Shown one piece after another: positions 51,352 to 59,648 of a stretch of 64,000 bases of DNA. A program made the translations under genes and the position numbers. The DNA is taken from assembly GCF_013155365.1 (NCBI RefSeq), contig NZ_JABJRA010000001.1, forward strand, positions 372,001-436,000, written 5' to 3'. Within the stretch, counting starts at the first letter, position 1. Every line of letters begins with the position of its first letter. The notes under the pieces were generated by a model, which was given only the letters and a program-made list of their open reading frames with translations, made no database searches and had not been told where the DNA came from. The DNA comes from Nocardioides sp. zg-DK7169. Lineage in GTDB: Bacteria > Actinomycetota > Actinomycetes > Propionibacteriales > Nocardioidaceae.

Positions 51352-52103
51352 GGCTCAGGCACCTCCAGGAACACCTCGGTGCCGCCGCCGAGGTCGAGAC
51401 GGTCGAGCGGCCACACGACCGCCGCCAGCTTGCCGACGACCAGGTCGACGTCGACGTAGGGATCCGGCTCGCAGGCCGAGGCGGCGGGCGGGCAGAGCCA
51501 GTAGGAGGAGTCCGCGGACTCCGCGCGGTTGTCGCCCATGACGAAGACCTGCCCCTCGGGCACCGGCCCGGCGCTCCACTCGCAGCCCGGCTGCATCGGC
51601 CCGAAGCAGCCGGCGGCGTCGGGGCGGGCGTAGGGCTCGATGATGGTCTCGCCGTTCACCTGGAGGTGGCCCTCCTCGTCGCAGCACACGACCGTGTCGC
51701 CCGCGACGCCGATGACCCGCTTGACCAGGTGCCCGCCGGTGGGCTGGAGCCCCAGCCGGGCCAGGACGGCGGCCACCGCGCCGTCCGCCTCGGGCTCCGC
51801 GAGCCAGCCGCCCGGGTCGGCGAAGACGACCACGTCCCCGCGCTGCGGCGAGCCGAACCAGTACGACGCCTTCTCGACCAGGATCCGGTCGTCCTTGACC
51901 AGCCCGGGCTCCATCGACTCCGAGGGGATGTAGAACGGCTGGAGCAGGAAGGTCTTGACGAGGGCGGCGGCCACCAGCGCGACCACGGCCACGACCAGCA
52001 GCTCCTGCCACCAGCGCATCCGGCGCCAGCGAGACGACGAGGACCGCGAGTCCCCGGTCCCGGCCTGGTCGGCCGGTGGGGTCTCGCGGTCCTCGGTGGT
52101 CAC
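51348..52103 (-). CDS. lepB: Signal peptidase I
   Basis: Membrane protease that removes signal peptides. 251 residues: one N-terminal helix (LLVVAVVALVAAALVKTFLL) and then the catalytic domain. Nucleophile Ser63 is in IPSESMEPGL and the general-base Lys in HLVKRVIGVAGD; VFVMGDNRAESADSSYW is the conserved box E. GTG start at 52103. Cys residues at VVCCDEEG and CFGPMQPGCEW form an insert seen in some actinobacterial SPases. It lies between rplS and rnhB, as usual. Confidence 0.96.
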   Translation of the reverse strand: MTTEDRETPPADQAGTGDSRSSSSRWRRMRWWQELLVVAVVALVAAALVKTFLLQPFYIPSESMEPGLVKDDRILVEKASYWFGSPQRGDVVVFADPGGWLAEPEADGAVAAVLARLGLQPTGGHLVKRVIGVAGDTVVCCDEEGHLQVNGETIIEPYARPDAAGCFGPMQPGCEWSAGPVPEGQVFVMGDNRAESADSSYWLCPPAASACEPDPYVDVDLVVGKLAAVVWPLDRLDLGGGTEVFLEVPEP

Positions 52104-52147
52104 GCGTCGATCCTAGGAACCGACCCTGAGGGTCGGCCCCGACGGGA

Positions 52148-52498
52148 TCAGAACTCGCGGCGCTCCTTGATCTTGGCGGCCTTGCCGCGCAGGTTGCGCA
52201 GGTAGTACAGCTTCGCGCGACGCACGTCGCCGCGGGTCACGATCTCGATCTGCTCGAAGATCGGGGAGTGCAGCGGGAAGGTGCGCTCGACGCCGACGCC
52301 GAAGGAGACCTTGCGGACGGTGAAGGTGCGACCGATACCCGAGCCGTGCACGCGGATCACGACGCCCTGGAAGATCTGGACGCGCGAGCGGCTGCCCTCG
52401 ATGACCTTGACGTGGACCTTGACGGTGTCGCCGGCGCGGAAGTCGGGGACGTCGTCGCGCTTCGCGGCGTTGCCGAGCTCGGCAAGGATGTTGGTCAT
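52148..52498 (-). CDS. rplS: 50S ribosomal protein L19
   Basis: 116 residues, standard length. [32 protein letters not shown] is the family start, with [40 protein letters not shown] and [18 protein letters not shown] following. The ATG at 52498 is preceded by GAGGAGAACC. It is separated from trmD by 201 bases that may hold its own promoter or leader. Confidence 0.99.
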   Translation of the reverse strand: MTNILAELGNAAKRDDVPDFRAGDTVKVHVKVIEGSRSRVQIFQGVVIRVHGSGIGRTFTVRKVSFGVGVERTFPLHSPIFEQIEIVTRGDVRRAKLYYLRNLRGKAAKIKERREF

Positions 52499-52699
52499 GG
52501 TGGTTCTCCTCGCGTGTGCCACAGGTCAGACGCGGTCTCGGTGGTGCGGATCGGGTCGCGGCTCAGTGCACCGCGCGAGGCGGTACGGTGGTCGGTGGCG
52601 CTGGTCCCCCTGTGGCAGGATCCCCGCGCGGGCCCCCCGTGCGTTCCTCGGGGCTGCCCTTCGACCGACTGGCCGACGAGTCAGTCTGCCACAGCCCGC
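52499..52699 (-). other. 201-base rplS leader/intergenic with long-range inverted repeat
   Basis: Between the trmD-fusion stop and the rplS start. CTGTGGCAG (52610-52618) and CTGCCACAG (52686-52694) are exact inverted repeats 67 bases apart, enclosing a GC-rich segment, which would close a large stem in the RNA. It could be a structured L19 leader or the trmD terminator region. Confidence 0.4.
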
Positions 52700-53866
52700 T
52701 CAGCGCCCGGAAATCCGCCTGCGGACCGGCTTGGTCATCACCACGGCGCCCGGCGGCGCCTCGAGGTCGTCGCGGACCCGGAACCCCGCCTTGCGGTACA
52801 TCCGCTGGTTCTCCGCGCTGTGCACCCCGGTGAACAGGACGTACGACGTGGCGTCGGGGTGCGCGACGGCCTGGACGTGCTCGAGCAGGAGCCGCCCGAG
52901 GCCGCGCCCCTGCAGGTCCGGGGCGACCATCAGCCGCCCGATGTCCCACTGCGTGCTCTCGAGCCGGCCGCGCACGCCGCCGACCAGCCGGCCGCCGGAG
53001 CGCACGACGTAGGTGTCCCAACGGGCGAGGTCCGCGCGCACGTCGTCGAGCGACTCGTGCAGCGGCGGGATCGCCAGGGAGTCGTTGACCAGCGCCTCCT
53101 GCACCCAGCAGGCGCGCTGGAGGACGAGGATCTCGGCGGCGTCGCCCGGGGACGCCGCGACGATGTCCCACTCCCCCGCCGCGGCGCTGGCGTGCAGCAG
53201 GTCCGGGCGCCGCTCGGCGGTACGGCGTACCGCCTGCTCGTGGCGCCAGGTGGCGATCCGGCCGTGGTCGCCCGAGAGCAGCACCGGGGGCACCTCGTGC
53301 CCGCGCCACGCGGCCGGCTTGGTGTAGACGGGGTACTCCAGCAGCCCGTCCTCGTGGGACTCCTCCACCAGGGAGGCGGCGTTGCCCATGAACCCGGGCA
53401 GCAGGCGCACGACGGCCTCGGTGATCGCCAGCGCGGCGACCTCGCCGCCGTTGAGCACGTAGTCGCCGATCGAGATCTCGCGGACCTCGGTGCGGGTGCG
53501 GGCGTGGTCGAGGACGCGCTGGTCGATGCCCTCGTAGCGCCCGCACGCGAAGACCAGCCGCTCGCGGGTGGACAGCTCGCGTGCGGTCGCCTGGGTGAAC
53601 GGCTCGCCCGAGGGCGTGGTCACCACCAGGGTCGCGCCGTCCAGGTCGAGCTCGTCGAAGGCCTCGCCCCACGGCTCGGGCTTCATCACCATGCCCGCGC
53701 CCCCGCCGTACGGCGTGTCGTCGACGGTGCGGTGCCGGTCGTGCGCCCAGGTGCGCAGGTCGTGCACGTGGATCTCGAGCAGGCCCGAGGCGACCGCCTT
53801 GCCCGGCAGCGAGAGCTGCAACGGGGCGAGGTAGTCGGGGAAGATCGTGAGGTAGTCCAGCCGCAC
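52700..53866 (-). CDS. trmD: TrmD tRNA m1G37 methyltransferase fused to a GNAT acetyltransferase
   Basis: 388 residues made of two domains in one frame. Residues 1 to about 228 are TrmD, which methylates G37 of t[53 protein letters not shown] and the trefoil-knot SAM site [20 protein letters not shown]. From about 230 a complete GNAT follows: [43 protein letters not shown] (acetyl-CoA motif QGRGLG) and [18 protein letters not shown]. No stop or frameshift separates them. rimM lies six bases upstream. The acetyl acceptor is unknown; substrates tied to tRNA or the ribosome are an attractive guess only. Confidence 0.96.
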   Translation of the reverse strand: MRLDYLTIFPDYLAPLQLSLPGKAVASGLLEIHVHDLRTWAHDRHRTVDDTPYGGGAGMVMKPEPWGEAFDELDLDGATLVVTTPSGEPFTQATARELSTRERLVFACGRYEGIDQRVLDHARTRTEVREISIGDYVLNGGEVAALAITEAVVRLLPGFMGNAASLVEESHEDGLLEYPVYTKPAAWRGHEVPPVLLSGDHGRIATWRHEQAVRRTAERRPDLLHASAAAGEWDIVAASPGDAAEILVLQRACWVQEALVNDSLAIPPLHESLDDVRADLARWDTYVVRSGGRLVGGVRGRLESTQWDIGRLMVAPDLQGRGLGRLLLEHVQAVAHPDATSYVLFTGVHSAENQRMYRKAGFRVRDDLEAPPGAVVMTKPVRRRISGR

Positions 53867-53872
53867 GGCGGC

Positions 53873-54457
53873 TCAGCCCCGCCCGTCGCGGGACCCGTCG
53901 GGCCGCTCGTCGGGCTCGTCGTCGGGCAGCGGCGTCACGAGCCCGGGCCGGTCGGCGACCACGACGCGGCGTGCGGCGAGGTCGACCTCGGGCACCAGCG
54001 CCTTGACGAAGGGCACCAGGGCGTCGCGCCCGTCGGGGGTGCGCACCATCAGCAGGTCCTGGGCGCCGTGGGTCAGGCCGGTCACCTCGCCGAGGTGGGT
54101 GCCGTCGAGGTCGCAGACGGCGAGGCCGACGAGCTGGTGGTCGTAGAACTCGTCGGGGTCCTCGGGCGTCGCGTCGAGGGGCACGTCGGCGTGCAGCACC
54201 AGGCCGCGGGCGGCCTCGGCGGCGTTGCGGTCGTCGAGCTCGGCGAAGGTCACCAGCAGCACCTGCTGGTGCCAGCGGAACCGCTCGACCCGCATCTGGC
54301 GGGCCCGGGTGTCGGAGCCCTTCGGCGGGGCCGCGCGCAGCACGGTCCCGGGGGCGAAGCGGCGCTCCGGCTCGTCGGTGCGGACGTCGACGGTGACCTC
54401 ACCGCGGATGCCGTGCGGCTTGCCGATGCGGCCGACCACGAGCTCGATAGTCTCCAA
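53873..54457 (-). CDS. rimM: Ribosome maturation factor RimM, TTG start
   Basis: 16S processing factor of 194 residues. The N-terminal RimM domain starts ETIELVVGRIGKPHGIRGEVTVDVRTDEPERRF, and the PRC-barrel domain carries EFYDHQLVGLAVCDLDGTHLGEVTGL and LVPFVKALVPEVDLAARRVVV. The TTG at 54457 is chosen because GGAGGAGAGAA lies just upstream at correct spacing and the family begins there; earlier in-frame starts would overlap that ribosome-binding site. It is in the rpsP-khpA-rimM-trmD-rplS order. Confidence 0.95.
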   Translation of the reverse strand: METIELVVGRIGKPHGIRGEVTVDVRTDEPERRFAPGTVLRAAPPKGSDTRARQMRVERFRWHQQVLLVTFAELDDRNAAEAARGLVLHADVPLDATPEDPDEFYDHQLVGLAVCDLDGTHLGEVTGLTHGAQDLLMVRTPDGRDALVPFVKALVPEVDLAARRVVVADRPGLVTPLPDDEPDERPDGSRDGRG

Positions 54458-54511
54458 CGCGTTCTCTCCTCCAGACGTCACGGGGTGGCCGGGGATCGGC
54501 CGGAAATGCAG

Positions 54512-54545
54512 CACGGGTGCCGCGCCTCGCGGCGCGGCACCCGTG
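54512..54545 (-). terminator. Perfect 15-bp hairpin between khpA and rimM
   Basis: CACGGGTGCCGCGCC (54512-54526) and GGCGCGGCACCCGTG (54531-54545) are exact inverted repeats around the tetraloop TCGC. This is one of the strongest stems in the window. It lies 22 bases after the khpA stop; only a short T run (ATTTCC on the minus strand) follows. It may reduce expression of rimM, trmD and rplS relative to S16. Confidence 0.8.
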
Positions 54546-54567
54546 TCGGTGCTCCGTCGGCCTCCGC

Positions 54568-54810
54568 TCAGCGGCGGCGGTCGACGTCGACGAAGTCGAT
54601 CCGGGCGCCACCCTTGCCGGCGAGCGCCGCGATGACGGTCCGGAACGCCGAGGCGGTGCGCCCGCCCCGGCCGATCACCTTGCCGAGGTCGTCGGGGTGG
54701 ACCCGGACCTCGAGGATCGATCCGCGACGAAGCTGCTTGTCGCGGACGGAGACGTCGTCAGGGTGCTCGACGACCCCGCGCACGAGGTGCTCGAGAGCGT
54801 CGGCGAGCAT
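54568..54810 (-). CDS. khpA: KH-domain RNA-binding protein KhpA
   Basis: 80 residues made almost entirely of one type II KH domain: MLADALEHLVRGVVEHPDDV, then LEVRVHPDDLGKVIGRGGRTASAFRTVIAALAG with the GxxG loop GRGG. With KhpB it forms an RNA chaperone affecting cell-division genes in Gram-positives. It follows rpsP by five bases. Confidence 0.95.
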   Translation of the reverse strand: MLADALEHLVRGVVEHPDDVSVRDKQLRRGSILEVRVHPDDLGKVIGRGGRTASAFRTVIAALAGKGGARIDFVDVDRRR

Positions 54811-54815
54811 GGTGC

Positions 54816-55349
54816 TCAGGCCTCGCCCTTGGTCTCGGCGGTCTCCGCCTCGACGGTGGCGTCCTCAGGGCTCTGACCAGCCTTGACCTCGGCCGCCGGA
54901 GCGTCCTCGGTCTTCGCCTCAGCCTTGGGCTCGTCCTTCTTGGGCTCGTCCTTCTTGGGCTCGTCCTTCTTGGCCTTCTTGGTGACGGCCTCGGCCGCCG
55001 CGGCGCCGTGCGCCTCCTTGAGGGCCTCGTTGAAGATCTCGAGCTTGTCGCGCTTGGGCTCGGCCACCTTGAGGGTGCCCTCGGTGCCCGGCAGGCCCTT
55101 GTGCTTCTGCCAGTCGCCGGTGATCTTGAGGATGGCCTCGACGGCCTCGGTCGGCTGCGCGCCGACACCCAGCCAGTACTGCGCCCGGTCGGAGACGACG
55201 TCGATGAACGACGGCTCCTCCTTGGGGTGGTACTTGCCGATCTCCTCGATCACTCGACCGTCGCGCTTCTTGCGGGAGTCGACGACGACGATGCGGTACT
55301 GCGGAACCCGGATCTTGCCGAGGCGCTTCAGACGGATCTTGACGGCCAC
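54816..55349 (-). CDS. rpsP: 30S ribosomal protein S16 with repetitive C-terminal tail
   Basis: 177 residues. The S16 core fills residues 1 to about 85 ([42 protein letters not shown]). Beyond it is a long tail containing three KKDEP copies in tandem and then an Ala/Glu-rich stretch, roughly doubling the usual length. The GTG at 55349 has AAGGAG ten bases upstream. First gene of the rpsP-khpA-rimM-trmD-rplS run. Confidence 0.97.
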   Translation of the reverse strand: MAVKIRLKRLGKIRVPQYRIVVVDSRKKRDGRVIEEIGKYHPKEEPSFIDVVSDRAQYWLGVGAQPTEAVEAILKITGDWQKHKGLPGTEGTLKVAEPKRDKLEIFNEALKEAHGAAAAEAVTKKAKKDEPKKDEPKKDEPKAEAKTEDAPAAEVKAGQSPEDATVEAETAETKGEA

Positions 55350-55573
55350 GTTTGTGGTGTCTCCTTGGAATCGTGAATGGGTGACGGCCTCGTCTCCAGG
55401 TGGGGACCGGGCCTTGGCCGCCGATGGCACTGCATCGCCCGGGGTGAGAGGGTCCCGGGCGCACAGGACTCAGCAGAACATGATGCCAGACACCACCGCA
55501 CCACCGAAATCGGACCGGAGGGCGGCCGTGCTCGGCCTCGACATCCGCGGGATCGCGGCGAGAACTCGGCAGG

Positions 55574-56149
55574 ATGTCCGCCATGCTGCCTCCTGCCGGC
55601 CCGCCGTACGCCGCCGCCCCCGTGCCCGCGCGCCCGCCCCGCCCCAGCGGCTGGTGGTTCGTGGCCGGCGGCGCGCTCCTGGTCGCGGGGGTGGTCGCCG
55701 GCGTGGTGCTGTTCGTGTCCACCCTCAGCGGCTTCCTGTCGACCGACGCCCGGGTCGACGCGACCGGGACCCAGGAGGTCACGGTCCCGACCGACGGCGA
55801 GCGGATGCTGTGGGTGCCGGAGGGGACCTCGGTGCGCTGCCAGGTGCTCGACGTGGCGACCGGCGAGCCGGTGCGCACCGGCGCGGTCACCGGGGACCTG
55901 CGGCGCTCCGACTCCTCCGGCTCGTGGGTCGGCGTCCTGCGCTTCGACCCCGGCTCGGGGACGGTGTCGATCACCTGCCCGGGCGCGACCGGCACGCTGC
56001 TCATCGGCCCGGCCCCGAGCGTGGGCGGCTTCGTCGGCGGGCTGCTGCTCACCGTGCTGGTGCCGCTGCTGCTCGGCGGCGCGGGCCTGGTCGTGCTGGT
56101 GCTGACCGGTGTGCTGTGGGCGACCCGTCCCCCGCGGGCGCGCGTCTGA
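55574..56149 (+). CDS. Hypothetical membrane protein with extracellular domain
   Basis: 191 residues; ATG at 55574, with another at 55583. A Pro/Ala-rich cytoplasmic leader precedes a first helix (WWFVAGGALLVAGVVAGVVLFVS), then an extracellular domain of about 90 residues with two Cys (VRCQVLDVATG, SITCPGATG) and a beta-strand pattern, then a second helix (GLLLTVLVPLLLGGAGLVVLVLTGVLW). Two-helix proteins of this layout are common in actinobacteria; I do not recognise the family. It is convergent with the amidohydrolase at 56172. Confidence 0.78.
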   Translation: MSAMLPPAGPPYAAAPVPARPPRPSGWWFVAGGALLVAGVVAGVVLFVSTLSGFLSTDARVDATGTQEVTVPTDGERMLWVPEGTSVRCQVLDVATGEPVRTGAVTGDLRRSDSSGSWVGVLRFDPGSGTVSITCPGATGTLLIGPAPSVGGFVGGLLLTVLVPLLLGGAGLVVLVLTGVLWATRPPRARV

Positions 56150-56171
56150 GTCCGCGGGGAGCCCCCGGGGC

Positions 56172-57251
56172 TCAGGCGGTCTCGACCACCCGGCCCCGCA
56201 GCACCACGCACGCGGGCCGGTAGAGCACGGACAGGTCGGCCAGCGGGTCCGCGTCGTACACGACGAAGTCGGCGGGCGCGCCCTCCTCGATCCCGCTGTT
56301 CCAGCCCAGCCACTCCCGGGCCCGCCACGACGCCGCGCCCAGGACGTAGTCGGCGGGCAGGCCCATCTCGACCATCGCCAGCACCTCGCCGGGCAGGTGC
56401 CCGTGGCGCGCCGGGCCGCCGCCGTCGCTGCCGACGTACATCGCCACGCCGGCCTCGTGGGCGCTCATCAGCACCTCGCGGCGGCGGGCGTGGAGGTCCT
56501 CCATCGTCGCGGCGTACGCCGGGAACCTGGCGCGGCCGTCGCGGGCGAAGTCGGGGAACTTCGCGGTCTGCATGACCGTCGGCACCAGCGCCACCCCGCG
56601 CGCGGCCATCTGCTCCACCTGGTCGAGCCCGAGGCCGGTGCCGTGCTCGATGCAGTCGATGCCGGCGTCGAGCAGCGCCGGGAGGACCTCGCGGCCGAAG
56701 CAGTGGGCGGTGACCTTCGCGCCGTGCGCGTGGGCCTCGGCGATCGCGGCGGCGAAGGCGTCGGCGGGAAAGGACGGCTTGAGGTCGCCGGCCTCGCGGT
56801 CGATCCAGTCGCCGACCAGCTTGACCCAGCCGTCCCCGGCCCGTGCCTCGCGGGCCGTGCAGGCGACGAGGTCGTCGGGCTCGACCTCGTGGCCGTAGTC
56901 GCGCAGGTAGCGGCGGGTGCGGGCGATGTGGCGCCCGGCGCGCACCAGGCGCGGCAGGTCCTCGCGCTCGTGCACCCAGCGGGTGTCGGCCGGCGAGCCG
57001 CAGTCGCGCAGCAGCAGTGCGCCCACGGCCCGGTCGGCGAGCGCCTGGCGCTCGGTCTCCTCGTCGCTGACCGCGCCGGTGTCCTCGAGGCCGAGGTGGT
57101 TGTGGGCGTCGACGAGGCCGGGGACGATCCAGCCGCGCGCGGCCGTCTCGGCGCCGGGCTGGCGCTCGAAGGTGATGCGCCCGTCGACGACGTAGACGTC
57201 ACGCGTGTCGCCGTCGGGCAGGACCGGTCCGCTGAACCTGAGTGCCGTCAT
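56172..57251 (-). CDS. Amidohydrolase family protein
   Basis: 359 residues from the ATG at 57251. A metal-dependent hydrolase: IVPGLVDAHNHLG has the first metal motif as HxH (HNH), then KVTAHCFGREVLPALLDAGIDCIEHGTG with two more His, and YVGSDGGG with the catalytic Asp. The end, GIEEGAPADFVVYDADPLADL, is typical of imidazolonepropionase/prolidase-like members of the superfamily. The substrate is not apparent. No clear operon partner: the next gene is the GH3 enzyme on the same strand, about 70 bases upstream. Confidence 0.88.
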   Translation of the reverse strand: MTALRFSGPVLPDGDTRDVYVVDGRITFERQPGAETAARGWIVPGLVDAHNHLGLEDTGAVSDEETERQALADRAVGALLLRDCGSPADTRWVHEREDLPRLVRAGRHIARTRRYLRDYGHEVEPDDLVACTAREARAGDGWVKLVGDWIDREAGDLKPSFPADAFAAAIAEAHAHGAKVTAHCFGREVLPALLDAGIDCIEHGTGLGLDQVEQMAARGVALVPTVMQTAKFPDFARDGRARFPAYAATMEDLHARRREVLMSAHEAGVAMYVGSDGGGPARHGHLPGEVLAMVEMGLPADYVLGAASWRAREWLGWNSGIEEGAPADFVVYDADPLADLSVLYRPACVVLRGRVVETA

Positions 57252-57323
57252 GGCCCGGACGTTATCGCGCGCCCGGGCCACGACGGGTGGTGCTCAGCCG
57301 TGTTCGGCTCTGTTCAGTGATGC

Positions 57324-59477
57324 TCAGCGGTGTCCCCCGTGGTGGCCCCCGTGGTGGCCCCCGTGATGTCCACCGTGGTGGCCACCGTGGCGACCGGTGC
57401 GCAGCCCCCAGCCGTAGCCGTAGAGCGGGTCCTGGCCGTCACCGGCGTTGATCGGCTCCTGGTCCACGGAGCGCGGCCAGCTGACCGAGAGTCGGCCGGT
57501 GAACGGGCGCCGCCCGAACAGCACGTCCGCGACGCCGGCGCCCTCGCTGCCCGGCAGCCAGGAGGCGACCAGGGCGTCGATCTCGCCGAGCAGCTCCGGC
57601 TCGATCACCATCGGACGCCCGGAGACGACCACGACCGTGCAGCTGCGCGCCTCGGCGCACACCGTCTCCACGGCCGCCTGGTCGGCGTCGTTGAGCTGCA
57701 TCGTCTGCGGCGGGCGCAGCACCCCGTTGTCGCCGGGGTCGAAGCCCCACTGCGGGCCGCCGACGTCGCCGAACCCCTCGGCGTACGGCGTCTCCCCGAC
57801 CACCACGACGCCGTGGGCGCCCCGCGGGACCGGGGTGGACGCGGTCTCGCTGAAGGTGACCGGTCCGCGGGCGGTGTCCCGGATCCCGTCGAGGATCGTC
57901 TCGCCGGGGATCACGTTGGTGGACCCGCCCTGCCAGGTCAGCGTCCAGCCGCCGGCCTGGTTGCCGATGTTGTCGGCGTTGCTGCCCGCGACGTAGACCG
58001 CGCCGCCCCGGGTGCTGCGGTGGGCGCCGCGGCCGGTGGCCGGCAGCGGGAGGGTGCGGTGGCGGTTGCGGAGCAGGACCTGCGACTTCGCGACCGCCTC
58101 GCGGGCCAGGGCCCGGTGCCGCTCGCTGCCGATCTGGTCGAGGTTGCGCCGGTCGGTGAACGGGCGCTCGAAGAGGCCGAGGTCGAACTTCGCGGTCAGG
58201 ATGCGGCCCACGGCGTCGTCGATGCGCGCGGTCGACACGGTGCCGTCGGCGACCAGGTCGAGCAGGGTGGGGACGAAGTCGCGCCACGCCGTCTCGGTGC
58301 CGGTGGCGGGCTCCATGAACATGTCGACCCCGGCGTTGACCGAGGTGGCGACCTGGGTCGGGTAGTCGCCGGGGATCTGGTGGATGCCGCGCCAGTCGGA
58401 GATCACGAAGCCGTCGAAGCCGAGGTCGCCCTTGAGCACGCCGGTGAGCAGCTCCTCGTGGGCGTGCATCTTCAGCGGGTTGCCCAGCCCGTCCTCGGTC
58501 CAGTCGACGCTGGAGAAGGACGGCATGACCGAGCCGACGTCGTGGCGGCGCACGGCGGGCACGTAGGGCGAGAGCGCCAGCCGGTCGAACTCCTCGCGGG
58601 AGACCTCGGCGATGCCCTGGTCGACGGTGTAGTCGCCCTCGCCGGTGCCGAAGGTGGTCAGGCCGTCGCCGGCGAAGTGCTTGGCGGTGGCCAGCACCCG
58701 GTCGGGGCGGCGCAGGTCGCGGTGACGCCGGCCCTGGAGCCCGTCGATCGCGGCGCCGCCGAGCACGGCGGCCAGCCTCGGGTCCTCGCCGAACGACTCG
58801 TAGGTGCGGCCCCACCGGTCGTCGCGCACGATGCAGAGGCAGGGGGCGAAGTTCCACTGCGGCCCGCTGGCCCGGGTCTCCTCCGCGGTGACGTGGCTGA
58901 TGCGCTCCACCAGGCGGGGGTCGCGGGTGGCGCCGAGGCCGATGTTGTGCGGGAAGACCGTCGCGCCCAGCAGGTTGCCGTGCCCGTGGACGGCGTCCAC
59001 GCCGTACAGCAGCGGGATGCCGAGCCGGGTGTCGAGCGCGGCCTGCTGGAACTCGTCGACCATGTCGGCCCAGCCCGCGGGGGTGTTGTCGGCCGGGACC
59101 GAGCCGCCGCCGGACAGCACGCTGCCGAGCCCGTAGGTGGTGATCAGGCTCGGGTCCGCAGCCACGTCGGCGCGCTCGGCCTGCGCCATCTGGCCGACCT
59201 TCTCCTCGATGGTCATCCGGGAGAGCAGGTCGGCGACCCGCACGCGGGTGGGCAGCGACGGGTTGCGGTACGCCGCGCGCCCGGCGCCCTGGCCGGCGCT
59301 CGTCGTACCGGCTCGCTGACCGGTGGCCTCGTCCGCGGACTGCGCGGCCGACGTCGGCGACGTGGCGGCGAGGGTCCCGGTCAGTGCCAGGGACAGGACG
59401 GCCGCGGCGAGCGGGCCTCGTCGCCGGCGTCGTGCTGCGGTCCGCGGCGGCGGGACCGGGGTGGTGTGCAGCGTCAT
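57324..59477 (-). CDS. Secreted GH3 beta-glucosidase with Gly-His tail
   Basis: 717 residues. A signal peptide (RRRRRGPLAAAVLSLALTGTLAA) leads to a GH3 barrel: LLYGVDAVHGHGNLLGATVFPHNIGLGATRDP, ATAKHFAGDGLT, and FVISDWRGI with nucleophile Asp361. The second alpha/beta sandwich domain (VAKSQVLLRN, VVVVGETPYAEGFGD, VVVSGRPMVIEPELL) is present, so it is a full exo-acting glucan or glucoside hydrolase. The last 20 or so residues are an almost pure repeat of Gly-Gly-His-His encoded by 12-base DNA repeats. It is divergent from a ROK regulator, which likely controls it in response to sugar. Confidence 0.93.
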   Translation of the reverse strand: MTLHTTPVPPPRTAARRRRRGPLAAAVLSLALTGTLAATSPTSAAQSADEATGQRAGTTSAGQGAGRAAYRNPSLPTRVRVADLLSRMTIEEKVGQMAQAERADVAADPSLITTYGLGSVLSGGGSVPADNTPAGWADMVDEFQQAALDTRLGIPLLYGVDAVHGHGNLLGATVFPHNIGLGATRDPRLVERISHVTAEETRASGPQWNFAPCLCIVRDDRWGRTYESFGEDPRLAAVLGGAAIDGLQGRRHRDLRRPDRVLATAKHFAGDGLTTFGTGEGDYTVDQGIAEVSREEFDRLALSPYVPAVRRHDVGSVMPSFSSVDWTEDGLGNPLKMHAHEELLTGVLKGDLGFDGFVISDWRGIHQIPGDYPTQVATSVNAGVDMFMEPATGTETAWRDFVPTLLDLVADGTVSTARIDDAVGRILTAKFDLGLFERPFTDRRNLDQIGSERHRALAREAVAKSQVLLRNRHRTLPLPATGRGAHRSTRGGAVYVAGSNADNIGNQAGGWTLTWQGGSTNVIPGETILDGIRDTARGPVTFSETASTPVPRGAHGVVVVGETPYAEGFGDVGGPQWGFDPGDNGVLRPPQTMQLNDADQAAVETVCAEARSCTVVVVSGRPMVIEPELLGEIDALVASWLPGSEGAGVADVLFGRRPFTGRLSVSWPRSVDQEPINAGDGQDPLYGYGWGLRTGRHGGHHGGHHGGHHGGHHGGHR

Positions 59478-59648
59478 GAGGGGCCTCCTTGCCCGATCAA
59501 GAACGACGGAGCGCGGGTCTCGCCCCGTCGACGCGCCCTGGCACGTGCCTCACCTTCCGGCCGCCATTCGATCGGGGTCAATGCAGAACCTGCGCTCTCG
59601 CCCGACTTGTTAGTTCACGCCGCGCACCAATCGGCCTACCCTGCCGAG

